This document shows, one piece after another, positions 51,918 through 60,894 of a DNA stretch of 64,000 bases (the first letter of the stretch is position 1; each line of letters opens with the position of its first letter). The position numbers and the translations under genes were made by a program. Origin of the DNA: Bradyrhizobium vignae (GTDB lineage: Bacteria; Pseudomonadota; Alphaproteobacteria; Rhizobiales; Xanthobacteraceae); NCBI RefSeq assembly GCF_004114425.1, contig NZ_RDQF01000010.1, positions 1 to 64,000 on the forward strand, read 5' to 3'. A model generated the notes under the pieces. It was not told the origin of the DNA. It saw only the letters and a program-made list of their open reading frames with translations, and searched no databases.

Positions 51918-53531
51918 TCACATCCGCAGCAACGCCTGCCGGTCGATCTTCCCCGTGCCCGTCTTCGGCAGCTCGTCGATGAAAATCACCTCGCGCGGGT
52001 ATTTGTAGGGCATTAGCTTGCCCTTCACGTAATCCTGCAGCCTGCGCGTCGCTTCGACCTGATCGGCAGCGCGGTCGTTCATCACCACCACCGCCTTCAG
52101 CGTCATGCGACGATCCGGTAACTCGGCGGCGAACACCGCGCATTCGCGGATGTCGGGGTGGTCGGCGAGACAGAGCTCGACTTCGAGCGGATAGACCCAC
52201 TGGCCGGAGATCTTGATGAGATCGTCGGCGCGGCCGCGGAAGAAGTGAAAGCCGTCGGCATCGCGGACGAAGCGGTCGCCGGTGTAGATCCAGCCGCCCT
52301 CGCGAATGGTTTCGGCCGATTTGTCCGGCCGGTTCCAGTACAGCGGCGTGTTGGAATCGCCGCGGACCCACAAGATGCCTTCCTCGTTGTCGCCGACCTC
52401 GTTTCCATCCGTGTCGCGCAGCGCGACCTCGTAGCCGGGCACGCGCAAGCCGGCGGCACCGAGCTTCTTCTGCTCGGGGCGGTTGGAGAGATAGATGTGC
52501 AGCACCTCGGTCGAGCCGAGACCTTCGACGATCTCGAGGCCGGTGAGTGTCTTCCAGCCGTTGAAGACCTCGGCCGAGAGCACCTCGGCGGCGGAGAGCG
52601 ACAGTCGCAGCGACGAGAAGTCGGTTTTGTCCGCGCCTTCGGCTTTTGTCAGCGACGTGTAGAGCGTCGGCAGGCCGAAGAAGACCGTCGGCCTGTATTG
52701 CTCGATCGCCGCGAAGATCGACGCAGGCTTCGGCTGGCCCGGCAGCAGCAGCGTCGCGGCGCCGGCCGAGAACGGGAAGGTGACGGAATTGCCGAAGCCG
52801 TAGGCGAAGAAGATCTTCGGCACCGAGAAGCAGACGTCATCGGGCGTCAGTCTCAGCACGTTCCGCGCAAAGGCGGCTTCGCTGTAGGCCATGTCGTGCT
52901 GCAGATGCACGATGCCCTTGGGCCGGCCGGTCGAGCCGGACGAGTACATCCAGAACGCCATTTCGTTGCGATGAGTCGGCGCTTCCGCCAGCTCAGTCGG
53001 GAACTGCGCGAGCCAGCTTGCCGCGGCGGCTGCCCGCGGCGCCGCGTGATCGCCCACCCCGCCATTGGTGACGATCAGCGTCCGCAGGCCCGTGTCCTTG
53101 CAGGCCTCTGCATTGAAGCGCGCGCAGAATTCGGACTCGACGACCGCGACAGTCGCGCCGGAATCGGCGAGATAGAATTGCAGGAGATCCGGCGGCGTCA
53201 GCGTGTTGATCAGGAGCGGCACGAAGCCGGCACGCACGGCGCCGAAGAACGCGGCCGGATAGGCCGGCGTATCGTCGAGGAACAAGAGCACGCGGTCGCC
53301 GCGCTTCAGCCCAAGCGAGGCGAAACCGTTGCCCCAGCGGCAGGCTTCGCCGCAGAGCTCGCCATAGGTCCGCGTGCCTGCCGGACCCATCAGCGCGAGC
53401 TTGTCGCCGCGGCCTTTGCCGAGATTGTCGAACAGCACGCGGCTGGCATTGTAAATCTCAGGAATGGCAAAGCCGATCTCGCGCGCGCCGGGGCTGTCTG
53501 CGGGCACCTGGTCTCTGATCTCGTTGCTCAT
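51918..53531 (-). CDS. Benzoate-CoA ligase family protein (aryl-CoA ligase)
   Basis: 537 aa ANL-superfamily ligase. P-loop MYSSGSTGRPKGIVHLQHDM; SLSAAEVLSAEVFNGWK and EIVEGLGSTEVLHIYLSN (A5) match benzoate-CoA-ligase-type proteins; GGWIYTGDRFVRDADGFHFF (A7), RGRADDLIKISGQWVYPLEV (A8) and the catalytic Lys in PKTGTGKIDRQALLRM (A10) are intact. Its ATG overlaps the hydroxylase stop (ATGA). With gentisate dioxygenase nearby it most likely activates salicylate, anthranilate or another benzoate before 5-hydroxylation. Confidence 0.88.
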   Translation of the reverse strand: MSNEIRDQVPADSPGAREIGFAIPEIYNASRVLFDNLGKGRGDKLALMGPAGTRTYGELCGEACRWGNGFASLGLKRGDRVLLFLDDTPAYPAAFFGAVRAGFVPLLINTLTPPDLLQFYLADSGATVAVVESEFCARFNAEACKDTGLRTLIVTNGGVGDHAAPRAAAAASWLAQFPTELAEAPTHRNEMAFWMYSSGSTGRPKGIVHLQHDMAYSEAAFARNVLRLTPDDVCFSVPKIFFAYGFGNSVTFPFSAGAATLLLPGQPKPASIFAAIEQYRPTVFFGLPTLYTSLTKAEGADKTDFSSLRLSLSAAEVLSAEVFNGWKTLTGLEIVEGLGSTEVLHIYLSNRPEQKKLGAAGLRVPGYEVALRDTDGNEVGDNEEGILWVRGDSNTPLYWNRPDKSAETIREGGWIYTGDRFVRDADGFHFFRGRADDLIKISGQWVYPLEVELCLADHPDIRECAVFAAELPDRRMTLKAVVVMNDRAADQVEATRRLQDYVKGKLMPYKYPREVIFIDELPKTGTGKIDRQALLRM

Positions 53532-54667
53532 GGCGCATCTCCGCCGTTCTTGGCCGCCTCGTAGCGGGCCATGAAGGCCGGCGACATCGCGCGCAGCCGG
53601 GAATCGTCGATGCGGCCGGAGCGGGTGATATAGCTATAGGCAAAGTCCATCAGGGGAAGCTTCATGTGCTCGGCGAAGTGTTCGTACCAGGACGCACTCG
53701 TGCGCGCGGCATCGACGAGCTTCTGCACGATCGGCTTGCGCGTAGCCTGATAGCGATGCAACGCGGTCGCAAGATGCACATCCGACTCCAGCGCCTTGAC
53801 CAGCGCGATGGCGTCCTCGATCGCGAGCCGCGTGCCCGAGCCGATCGAGAAATGTGCGGAATGCAGCGCGTCGCCGAGCAGCACCATGTTCTTGAACGAC
53901 CAGTGCTCGTTCCAGACCCAGGGAAAGTTGCGCCAGACTGATTTGTTGGAGACGAGGCAATGACCGCCGAGCGTGTCGGCAAACACCTCCTCGCAGATGC
54001 CCTTGGACTGCTCGACGTCCTTGTAGGCGAAGCCATAGGCCTGCCATGTCGCGTGATCGCATTCGACCAGGAAGGTGCTCATGGTCGGCGAATAGCGGTA
54101 GTGATGGGCGTTGAAGGTGCCGCGGTCGGTCTTCACGAAGGTCTGCGACAGCGTGTCGAAACGTTTCGAGGTGCCGTACCAGACGAACTTGTTGGAGGAG
54201 TAGGACAATGAGGTGCCGAAATCGCCCTCATAGGCCCGGCGCACCAGCGAGTTCAGCCCGTCGGCGGCGACGATCAGGTCGTGGCCATTGAGCTGGTCGA
54301 TGGCCTGAATCTGCGTGTCAAACCGCGGCGTGATGCCGGCGTCGAGCGCGCGCTGTTGCAGGAACTTGAGGAGCTCGAGCCGTCCGATCGAGGAGAAGCC
54401 GACGCCGTCGATGGCGACGCTGTCGCCGTGCAGGTTCAGCGTGATGTTCTCCCAGCTCTCCATATGCGGGGCGATCGCATCGACCGTCTCGGGGTCGTCG
54501 GCGCGCAGGAACTCAAGGGCCTGGTCAGAGAACACGACGCCAAAGCCCCAGGTCGCGTCGGCCGGGTTCTGTTCGAACAGGTCGACCTGATCCTCGGGGT
54601 GGCGCTTTTTCCAGAGATAGGCGAAGTAGAGCCCACCGGGCCCCCCGCCGATCACGGCGATCCGCAA
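53528..54667 (-). CDS. FAD-dependent monooxygenase, salicylyl-CoA 5-hydroxylase/anthraniloyl-CoA monooxygenase type
   Basis: 379 aa. MRIAVIGGGPGGLYFAYLWK (FAD), DLFEQNPADATWGFGVVFSD, a DG motif at DLIVAADGLNSLVRRAYEGD, and NMVLLGDALHSAHFSIGSGT (GD motif) place it among group A flavin hydroxylases. The WGFGVVFSD segment and pairing with an aryl-CoA ligase resemble SdgC-type salicylyl-CoA 5-hydroxylase and the N-terminal half of anthraniloyl-CoA monooxygenase; the C-terminal reductase half of the latter is absent. Transcribed first in a two-gene operon, with operator copy 2 just upstream. Confidence 0.85.
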   Translation of the reverse strand: MRIAVIGGGPGGLYFAYLWKKRHPEDQVDLFEQNPADATWGFGVVFSDQALEFLRADDPETVDAIAPHMESWENITLNLHGDSVAIDGVGFSSIGRLELLKFLQQRALDAGITPRFDTQIQAIDQLNGHDLIVAADGLNSLVRRAYEGDFGTSLSYSSNKFVWYGTSKRFDTLSQTFVKTDRGTFNAHHYRYSPTMSTFLVECDHATWQAYGFAYKDVEQSKGICEEVFADTLGGHCLVSNKSVWRNFPWVWNEHWSFKNMVLLGDALHSAHFSIGSGTRLAIEDAIALVKALESDVHLATALHRYQATRKPIVQKLVDAARTSASWYEHFAEHMKLPLMDFAYSYITRSGRIDDSRLRAMSPAFMARYEAAKNGGDAP

Positions 54668-54680
54668 CGTCTGCCTCCCT

Positions 54681-54706
54681 AATTGACAGTATACTTACTA
54701 TCTAGG
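54681..54706. promoter_or_regulatory. Gentisate-module operator copy 2
   Basis: AATTGACAGTATACTTAC-TATCTAGG, one base different from 50356-50381, in the same orientation relative to its minus-strand target gene and 14 bases upstream of the hydroxylase start. Such closeness to the start codon suits repression. Confidence 0.78.
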
Positions 54707-54857
54707 GATAGACTAATGTGCTCCAGCGCCCGGCGCCAGCGGAATTATCGGCGTGGCCGGCACGCCATAGCTCGCCTTCAGGCCCACGTTTGCGGGTGCC
54801 CGAAAACGTCAGATGCGAATCATAGCCAAACCGGGCCGGATTGGCCACCCGGGCGCG

Positions 54858-55073
54858 TCAGACGCAGCGCCTCACATAGACCCCGTTCACCAGCACCCTG
54901 GTGCAACGGACCGCGGGCACCGGCTTGCGGACCGCGACGGCCGCGTTCGGACCGGCGCAGCCGGCGCGATAGACGCCGCGGGCGCACACCACCGCATTGG
55001 CATCGGTGGTCTCGAACGTCATGGTTGCGGCGAAGGCGAACAGAGCAGAAGCAACGAGCAGCAATGAACGCAT
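54858..55073 (-). CDS. Small secreted cysteine-containing protein
   Basis: 71 aa. ATG 55073 follows GGGAGGAC on the minus strand. Signal peptide MRSLLLVASALFAFAATMTF (cleavage near ANA), then VVCARGVYRAGCAGPNAAVA and VRCTRVLVNGVYVRRCV: four cysteines likely in two disulfides. This type is common in Bradyrhizobium-like genomes; role unknown. Confidence 0.75.
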   Translation of the reverse strand: MRSLLLVASALFAFAATMTFETTDANAVVCARGVYRAGCAGPNAAVAVRKPVPAVRCTRVLVNGVYVRRCV

Positions 55074-55158
55074 GTTGTCCTCCCGGACTTGTCGTGATCG
55101 AAACTGAGTCTCCACCCGCCGCAATTCAGTGCTGCGGACGTGCATAGTCCGCTTCGTC

Positions 55159-55868
55159 TTATCTCGCGGCGAAAGGTGCGAGTACCTCTCTGCAGGCCGG
55201 CGAGAGCGATGCCGCCCGATTGGAAATGCATTGTATGATCCGGCCGCCGCCGGGCGCCACGCCGGCGCAGAGCGTGCGGATATCGGCGCCGCAGGCCGAT
55301 CTGGCGATGAACAGCTCCTCGCGCGGCAGCAATGGCCGCAGCACGATCGTGGCCGGCGCCGCGGCGGGCGCAGTCGCGGGAGCCGCACCTGCAGGTGCCG
55401 CCGTAGCCGCTGGACCGGATGCCGCGCTCAGCGCGCCTTGGCAGGAGGGTGAGACTCTTGCCTTGTTCTTCTCCAGGCATTCGAGCGCAGCCGCGCCGCC
55501 CGGCGTCACGCTCGCGCAGACTTTTGGATAGTCGGACCGGCAGGCGCTCTTGATGGCGGCGACCTGCGCGCTGCTCGGCTGCTTGGCGGGGGCAGCCTTT
55601 GCCGCCACCGCTGGCGCGGCCGGCCTGGCCGGTTCAGCGGGCGGCGTGCTAGGCGCCGCCTGGGCCTTCGGTGCGGCGGGGGCCGCCGGCGCAGCTTCAG
55701 TCTTCGGCGCCGCCGGAGCGGCTTCAGCCTTCGGTGCCGCTGGGGGCTCGAGCGCGCGAACGGCGGTCTGGCATCCCGATGACAGGCTGGACATGTTCTT
55801 CTGCAGGCATTGAAACGCTTCCGCGCCGCCCGGCGTCACGCTCGAACAACGTGCCATGAAGTCCGACC
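55159..55868 (-). pseudogene. Cysteine-rich repeat exported protein, N-terminus lost to IS insertion
   Basis: Three copies of a Cys-rich unit: SDFMARCSSVTPGGAEAFQC with LQKNMSSLSSGCQTAV, then SACRSDYPKVCASVTPGGAA with LECLEKNKARVSPSCQ, then SACGADIRTLCAGVAPGGGR with IIQCISNRAASLSPAC. They are joined by Ala/Pro/Lys-rich linkers. The expected signal peptide and the first Cys of unit 1 are missing: the reading frame runs into a transposase fragment at about 55868. An internal ATG at 55857 could restart translation but without export signal, so I treat it as inactivated. Confidence 0.65.
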
Positions 55869-56140
55869 GGGACGAGTTCGTCGACATCACCGGATTCCAT
55901 CGCAAGCATGCGATGCGACTACTTCGAGGTCAGGAAGACGCGCGCCCAAGCCGAAGGGCGCGACGTCGAATGTATAATGAGGTAGAACACAACGCGCTCG
56001 TGCTCCTTTGGGAGGCGTCAGACCGGATCTGCGGGAAGCGGCTGAAGGCGTTAATGCCTGCGTTGATTGAGGCGATGGAACGGCATGGCCACCTCGACCT
56101 TACCCCCGAGATCCGCGACAAACTTTTGGCAATGAGCGCG
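55869..56140 (+). mobile_element. Transposase fragment (middle part)
   Basis: DEFVDITGFHRKHAMRLLRG, then RRMYNEVEHNALVLLWEASD and RICGKRLKALMPALIEAMER with HGHLDLTPEIRDKLLAMSA match the N-terminal helix-turn-helix region of a DDE integrase/transposase family abundant in rhizobia. Both ends are truncated: it begins at the junction with the cysteine-rich gene and loses similarity after LLAMSA near 56140. Confidence 0.7.
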
Positions 56141-56542
56141 CATTGCCTCGCCCTAATTGTTACCAGATGCTGAGCCGTTGCCTCACGTAAATTGCTCCCT
56201 TGGATCGGGAGCGAGCGGGGGCGAAGATGGGGTGGCTAAGCATGGCAACGCGGAAGGAACTGACGGCGGCAGCAGGCGCGCGCTATCGGCGTTCGGATCG
56301 CGCGAAGAAGACGCCAGCACTGCTGCTGCCAGCAATGCGCTGCGCGTGGAGCCATGCTTCAATTTCCCGAACATCGGTATGAGTTCCTGCCCTATAGCTG
56401 GAGCGCTCTAATGACCGTTCGGCGCTCTAAAAAAAAGTGATGCGATTGCAATCGTCGGGAGCCATGCGATGCATGGCATCATTGGCCGCTTTGTCCGCGA
56501 CCGCAAGCAGATTGTGTCGAAGGACGGCGCTGTGGGGCGACG
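56141..56542. mobile_element. IS debris including a displaced transposase N-terminus
   Basis: From ATG 56242, MATRKELTAAAGARYRRSDR then AKKT matches the extreme N-terminus of the same transposase family as 55869-56140, yet lies downstream of it. Similarity is lost near 56313. The remaining bases hold no recognisable gene. The order (middle part before N-terminus) shows rearrangement after insertion of at least two copies. Confidence 0.55.
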
Positions 56543-57544
56543 CTACAGTTTCACCATGCGCTTGCCGCGGTTCTCGCCCGCGAGGAGCCCGATCAGCGCT
56601 TTCGGCGTATTCTCGAGCCCGTCGATGATGTCCTCCTGCACCTTCAGCTTGCCGGACTTGACCCAGGCTTGCAGGTCGGCGAGCGCGCGCTGGCTCTCCT
56701 TCATGTAATCCATCACGATGAAGCCCTGCATGACGAGCCGCTTCACCACGATCAGCCCGGGCACGCCGCGCGGGCCGTGCGCGGCGGGCGTGCCGTCATA
56801 TTGCGAGATCGCGCCGCAGCAGGCGATGCGGCCGTAATTGTTCATCTGCGGCAGGCAGGCTTCCAGAATGTCGCCGCCGACATTGTCGAAATAGACGTCG
56901 ATGCCGTCGGGCGCGGCGGCGCGCAGCGCCTTGAACACCGCGCCGTCCTTATAGTCCACGGCAGCATCGAAGCCGAGCTCGGAGGTCAGCCAGTTGCACT
57001 TATCAGTGCCACCGGCGATGCCGACCACGCGGCATCCCTTGATCTTCGCGATCTGCCCGACGATCGAGCCGACCGAACCCGCGGCCGCAGAAACCACGAC
57101 CGTCTCGCCTTCCCTGGGCTTGCCGATCTCCAGGAGACCGAAATAGGCGGTGAGGCCGGCGATGCCGAACACGCTGAGCAGATGGGTCATCGGCTCGAGC
57201 TTCGGCATCTTGGTGAGATGCTTTGCCGGCACCGCGGCAAATTCCTGCCAGCCGGTGTCACCGAACACGATGTCGCCGGGCGCCAGCCCCTCGGCCTTCG
57301 AGCTCACGACCTCCGCGATGGCGCCGCCGGCCATCACGCTGTTGGCCTCGACGGCGGAGCGATAGGTCGCGCCGTGCATCCACGCGCGGTTGGCGGCGTC
57401 GAGCGAGATGTAACGCACGCGCAGCAGGGCCTCGCCGTCCTTCGGTTCCGGCACTGTGCTCTCCAGCATCTTGAAATGCTCGGGGCCGAGCTTGCCGCTG
57501 GGTTTTTCCACCAGCAGAATCTGGCGATTGATATGTCCGCTCAT
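56543..57544 (-). CDS. NADP-dependent oxidoreductase (zinc-free MDR, leukotriene-B4-dehydrogenase type)
   Basis: 333 aa. ATG 57544 (MSGHINRQILLVEKPSGKLG) after AGAGGGAAA. Cofactor region ETVVVSAAAGSVGSIVGQIA (AAxGxxG) and KGCRVVGIAGGTDKCNWLTS; DVYFDNVGGDILEACLPQMN and GRIACCGAISQYDG follow. No structural or catalytic zinc cysteines, as in YncB/CurA-like enone reductases. Probably reduces reactive enones or related compounds. Confidence 0.9.
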   Translation of the reverse strand: MSGHINRQILLVEKPSGKLGPEHFKMLESTVPEPKDGEALLRVRYISLDAANRAWMHGATYRSAVEANSVMAGGAIAEVVSSKAEGLAPGDIVFGDTGWQEFAAVPAKHLTKMPKLEPMTHLLSVFGIAGLTAYFGLLEIGKPREGETVVVSAAAGSVGSIVGQIAKIKGCRVVGIAGGTDKCNWLTSELGFDAAVDYKDGAVFKALRAAAPDGIDVYFDNVGGDILEACLPQMNNYGRIACCGAISQYDGTPAAHGPRGVPGLIVVKRLVMQGFIVMDYMKESQRALADLQAWVKSGKLKVQEDIIDGLENTPKALIGLLAGENRGKRMVKL

Positions 57545-57756
57545 GGCGTTTCCCTCTTTGATTGTCCTGCCGATCACTGATGCAGTCGCCGCAAACAAAA
57601 CGTGCAGGCCGCATGTGTTGTGCGCTGCATGAAGGCTAGATCGCCGCATCCCGTTTCACAACGGGAACATCGTGAAAACGCGGTCGCACGCAAAGCGTGT
57701 TGCGTCGCTCGGATATCTGCGACATCATGAAGCGTCGGCGTATGTGGGGGTAAGCG

Positions 57757-59055
57757 ATGTCCAACAGGTTCACGCAATACATTCTGGCGGCGATGGTGCT
57801 CGGCATCATCATGGGTTCGGCGATCTACAATTTCCTGCCCGACACGCGCGCCGACTGGGCGTCCTCCATCAACCTGATCGCCATGATGTTCCTGCGCCTG
57901 ATCAAGATGATCATCGCGCCCCTGGTGTTCGCGACCCTGGTCGGCGGCATCGCCCATATGGGCTCGGGCTCCAAGCTCGGCCGCATCTTCGCCAAGACCA
58001 TGGGCTGGTTCATCAGCGCGTCTTTCGTCTCGCTGCTGCTCGGCCTGATCATGGTCAATCTGCTGCAGCCCGGCGCCAACTTCCCCGGCACGCTGCCGCA
58101 GGCGGGTCAATCGACCGGCCTGCCGGTCTCGGCCTTCTCGATCGAGAAATTCCTCACCCATCTGATCCCGACCTCGATCGCGGACGCGATGGCGCAGAAC
58201 GAGATCCTGCAGATCGTGATCTTCGCCGTGTTCTTCTCGGTGGCGATGGGCTCCATGCCCGAACGTTCAAAGCCGATCCTGGCGATGATCGACGACGTCG
58301 GCCACATCATGCTGAAGGTGACAGCCTACGTCATGCTGTTCGCCCCGCTCGCAGTGTGGGCCGCGATCACCGCAACAGTGGCCAAGAACGGCCTCCTGGT
58401 GCTCTGGAAGCTCGTCGTGTTCATGGGCGGCTTCTATCTCTCGCTGGCGATCCTGTGGACCATCCTGGTCATCGTCGGCTTCATCGTCATCGGTCCGCGC
58501 TACAGCCATCTCTTGAAGCTGGTTCGTGAGCCGTTGATGATCGCGTTCTCGACCGCGAGCTCCGAGGCAGCCTATCCGAAGACGCTCGAGGCGCTCAACC
58601 GCTTCGGCGCCTCGTCGCGAATCTCGAGCTTCGTGCTGCCGCTCGGCTATTCCTTCAATCTCGACGGCACGATGATGTACTGCACTTTCGCGGCCGTCTT
58701 CATCGCGCAGAGCTATCACATCGACATGCCGCTCGGCACCCAGCTCGCGATGCTGGCGACGCTGATGATCACCTCGAAGGGCGTCGCCGGCGTGCCGCGC
58801 GCCTCCCTCGTGGTGATCGCCTCGACCCTGGCGCAGTTCAACATCCCCGAGGCGGGCCTCTTGATGATCATGGGCATCGACACCTTCCTCGACATGGGTC
58901 GGAGCGCCACCAACGTGATCGGCAACACGCTGGCGACCTCGGTCGTGGCGAAGTGGGAAGGCGAGCTTGGGCCCGAGCATGCGATGGGGCCGGACGACGC
59001 CGTGCCCGACGACATGGTGCCGGGCGAAGTGCCTGCCATGGCCGGCCATGGTTAG
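57757..59055 (+). CDS. Dicarboxylate/amino acid:cation symporter (DAACS, DctA/GltP family)
   Basis: 432 aa with eight TM helices and two re-entrant loops. Family marks: LRLIKMIIAPLVFATLVGGI, a serine-rich HP1 region FSTASSEAAYPKTLEALNRF, LPLGYSFNLDGTMMYCTFAA (NLDGT), SKGVAGVPRASLVVIASTLA (HP2) and GIDTFLDMGRSATNVIGNTL (D...N cation/substrate site). The end is an acidic hydrophilic tail. Imports C4-dicarboxylates or acidic amino acids with Na+ or H+. Followed nine bases later by a solute-binding-protein gene. Confidence 0.92.
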   Translation: MSNRFTQYILAAMVLGIIMGSAIYNFLPDTRADWASSINLIAMMFLRLIKMIIAPLVFATLVGGIAHMGSGSKLGRIFAKTMGWFISASFVSLLLGLIMVNLLQPGANFPGTLPQAGQSTGLPVSAFSIEKFLTHLIPTSIADAMAQNEILQIVIFAVFFSVAMGSMPERSKPILAMIDDVGHIMLKVTAYVMLFAPLAVWAAITATVAKNGLLVLWKLVVFMGGFYLSLAILWTILVIVGFIVIGPRYSHLLKLVREPLMIAFSTASSEAAYPKTLEALNRFGASSRISSFVLPLGYSFNLDGTMMYCTFAAVFIAQSYHIDMPLGTQLAMLATLMITSKGVAGVPRASLVVIASTLAQFNIPEAGLLMIMGIDTFLDMGRSATNVIGNTLATSVVAKWEGELGPEHAMGPDDAVPDDMVPGEVPAMAGHG

Positions 59056-59064
59056 GGGTGAACC

Positions 59065-59994
59065 ATGGGCCAGGCACTGGCGAGGTCAGTGATCGGCGGC
59101 ATCCTGTGGCTCGCGGCAGCATTGCTGCTCGCGACTGCGGCGTCCGCCCAGACCGGCAGCGAAGGGCTGAGCCCCACGCTGTCGGCCATCAAGACAGCGC
59201 ACGCCGTGCGGCTCGGCTATCGCGAGAGCTCACCGCCGTTCTCCTTCCTCGATCAGTCCGGCCGTCCGATCGGCTATAGCCTCGAGCTCTGCGAGGCCAT
59301 TGTCGAGGAGATCGGCGTCGAGGTCGACGATCCCAATCTCAGAATCGAGTACGTCAAGGTCACCTCGGACGACCGGATCGACGCCGTGCTCCAGAACAAG
59401 ATCGACCTCGAATGCGGCTCGACCACCGCCAATGCCGAGCGCGGCAAGCGCGTCGCCTTCTCGCCGCTGATGTTCGTCGCCGGCACCAAGCTGATGGTGC
59501 CGAAGGGAGCGGCTGTTTCCGGTGTCGCAGATTTGAAGGGCAGGACCGTGGTGGTGACCAAGGGCACGACCAACGAGCAGGCGATGCACGCCGTCGACAA
59601 GAAGCTCTCGCTCGGCCTCAACATCGTCACCGCGCCGGATCACGAGCAGTCGTTCCGGATGGTAGCCGACGGCAAGGCGGATGCGTTCGCGACCGACGAC
59701 ATCCTGCTCTACGGCCTGATCGCCCGCCACAAGGCACAGGAATATTTTCGCGTGGTCGGGGACTATCTGTCCTACGACCCCTACGGCATCATGTTCAGGA
59801 AAGGCGAGCCGCAACTTTCCGCCGTGGTCGAGCGCGCCTTCCGCAAGCTCGGCTCCAACCGTGACCTCGTCCCGCTCTACAACAAATGGTTCACCGCGAG
59901 GCTCCCCACGGGCGAACGCCTGAACGTGCCGATCTCGCTGCAACTGGAAGAGGCCTTCAAGGCCATGGACGATTCGCCCAGCGGCAATAATTAG
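59065..59994 (+). CDS. Amino-acid-type ABC solute-binding protein
   Basis: 309 aa periplasmic family 3 binding protein. Signal region LWLAAALLLATAASAQT, then VRLGYRESSPPFSFLDQSGR with PIGYSLELCEAIVEEIGVEV, a KVTSDDRIDAVLQNKIDLEC block and NAERGKRVAFSPLMFVAGTK are typical of glutamate/aspartate receptors (GltI). No ABC membrane or ATPase genes accompany it; it directly follows the DAACS symporter, an unusual pairing. Confidence 0.88.
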   Translation: MGQALARSVIGGILWLAAALLLATAASAQTGSEGLSPTLSAIKTAHAVRLGYRESSPPFSFLDQSGRPIGYSLELCEAIVEEIGVEVDDPNLRIEYVKVTSDDRIDAVLQNKIDLECGSTTANAERGKRVAFSPLMFVAGTKLMVPKGAAVSGVADLKGRTVVVTKGTTNEQAMHAVDKKLSLGLNIVTAPDHEQSFRMVADGKADAFATDDILLYGLIARHKAQEYFRVVGDYLSYDPYGIMFRKGEPQLSAVVERAFRKLGSNRDLVPLYNKWFTARLPTGERLNVPISLQLEEAFKAMDDSPSGNN

Positions 59995-60090
59995 GGGGAT
60001 GTTGTTGTAACGCTCGCGCGGTGATCTCGGTTCACCCCTCCCCCTCGTCGGCCCACGAGGGGAGAAGGGATTGCAGCGTGCACGTGGCGC

Positions 60091-60894
60091 TCAGCGGCTT
60101 CCCCCAAACACCCGATCAAGCGCCGCGTCATACGTCGCCTGCACCAGCTCCGGATGCAGTTTGCCCAGCGCCTCCATCATCACGCCGGAATTGATCTCGA
60201 GCACTTTCCATTTGCCGTCGGCATGGACCACGTCGATCGACGCGAAAGCAATACCGATGGCGCGCGCGGCATCGCTCGCGAGCTTCACGCAAGCCGCGCG
60301 AAGCTCGCCGTCCGCGAGCAGCACCGGCTTTGCGCCGGCATCGAGATTGTGCCGCCAATCCGAGCCACGCTGCTTGCTGTAGACGACTTGGGGAACATCA
60401 TCGAGCAGCACCACGCGGACCTCCTCCTCGATGGCGATATAGGGCGAGATCACGAGCCCTGTGCTCATCGAAAAGACCTCGCTGGCGGCGTGGTCCAGCT
60501 CCGCCTCCGTCGTCACCTTGAACACCGAGCGCCCCGATGTCCCCTCGTTCGGCTTCACCACCACGCCGTGCGGATGGTTCTGAAGCAGCCCAACCATTGC
60601 CTCTCGCCAGGCGGCACCAACGACATCCTTGCCCAGCCTCGGGTTGAGGAAGAGTCGATGGGGAATGCAGGGCACGTCCGCCAGCGCCAGCGCCTCCGCG
60701 GTGGCCGATTTGTCGTTGGCGAGGCGGTGCGCGATGGCGCTGTTGAGGCCGATGTCGTAGCCGAAGGCGAAGTGGCGCTTCGGTCCCCGCCGCATCGCGA
60801 TCAGCCAGCCGCCGGAGCGGACATCGACTGCAATGCCGCGGTCCGCACAATAGCGCCTGATCGCCTGAACGAAGATTCGCTCGCCGCTTGCCAT
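60091..60894 (-). CDS. ATP-grasp domain-containing protein
   Basis: 267 aa. ATP-grasp fold: NDKSATAEALALADVPCIPH (cap helix), HGVVVKPNEGTSGRSVFKVT (ATP lysine and glycine-rich loop), SPYIAIEEEVRVVLLDDVPQ and the Mg-binding DGKWKVLEINSGVMMEAL. Resembles RimK/cyanophycin-synthetase-like carboxylate-amine ligases; substrate unknown. Convergent with the solute-binding gene. Confidence 0.83.
   Translation of the reverse strand: MASGERIFVQAIRRYCADRGIAVDVRSGGWLIAMRRGPKRHFAFGYDIGLNSAIAHRLANDKSATAEALALADVPCIPHRLFLNPRLGKDVVGAAWREAMVGLLQNHPHGVVVKPNEGTSGRSVFKVTTEAELDHAASEVFSMSTGLVISPYIAIEEEVRVVLLDDVPQVVYSKQRGSDWRHNLDAGAKPVLLADGELRAACVKLASDAARAIGIAFASIDVVHADGKWKVLEINSGVMMEALGKLHPELVQATYDAALDRVFGGSR

Noticed and set aside
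52158..53564. 468-codon plus-strand frame opposite the aryl-CoA ligase
   Set aside because: Antisense shadow; all ANL motifs are on the minus strand.
55620..55760. CRISPR-like or tandem repeat array in the Ala/Pro/Lys-rich region
   Set aside because: The repetition is codon-level low complexity (AAPKAEAAP-like linkers) inside a protein, without constant repeats and unique spacers. No CRISPR array was seen anywhere in the window.
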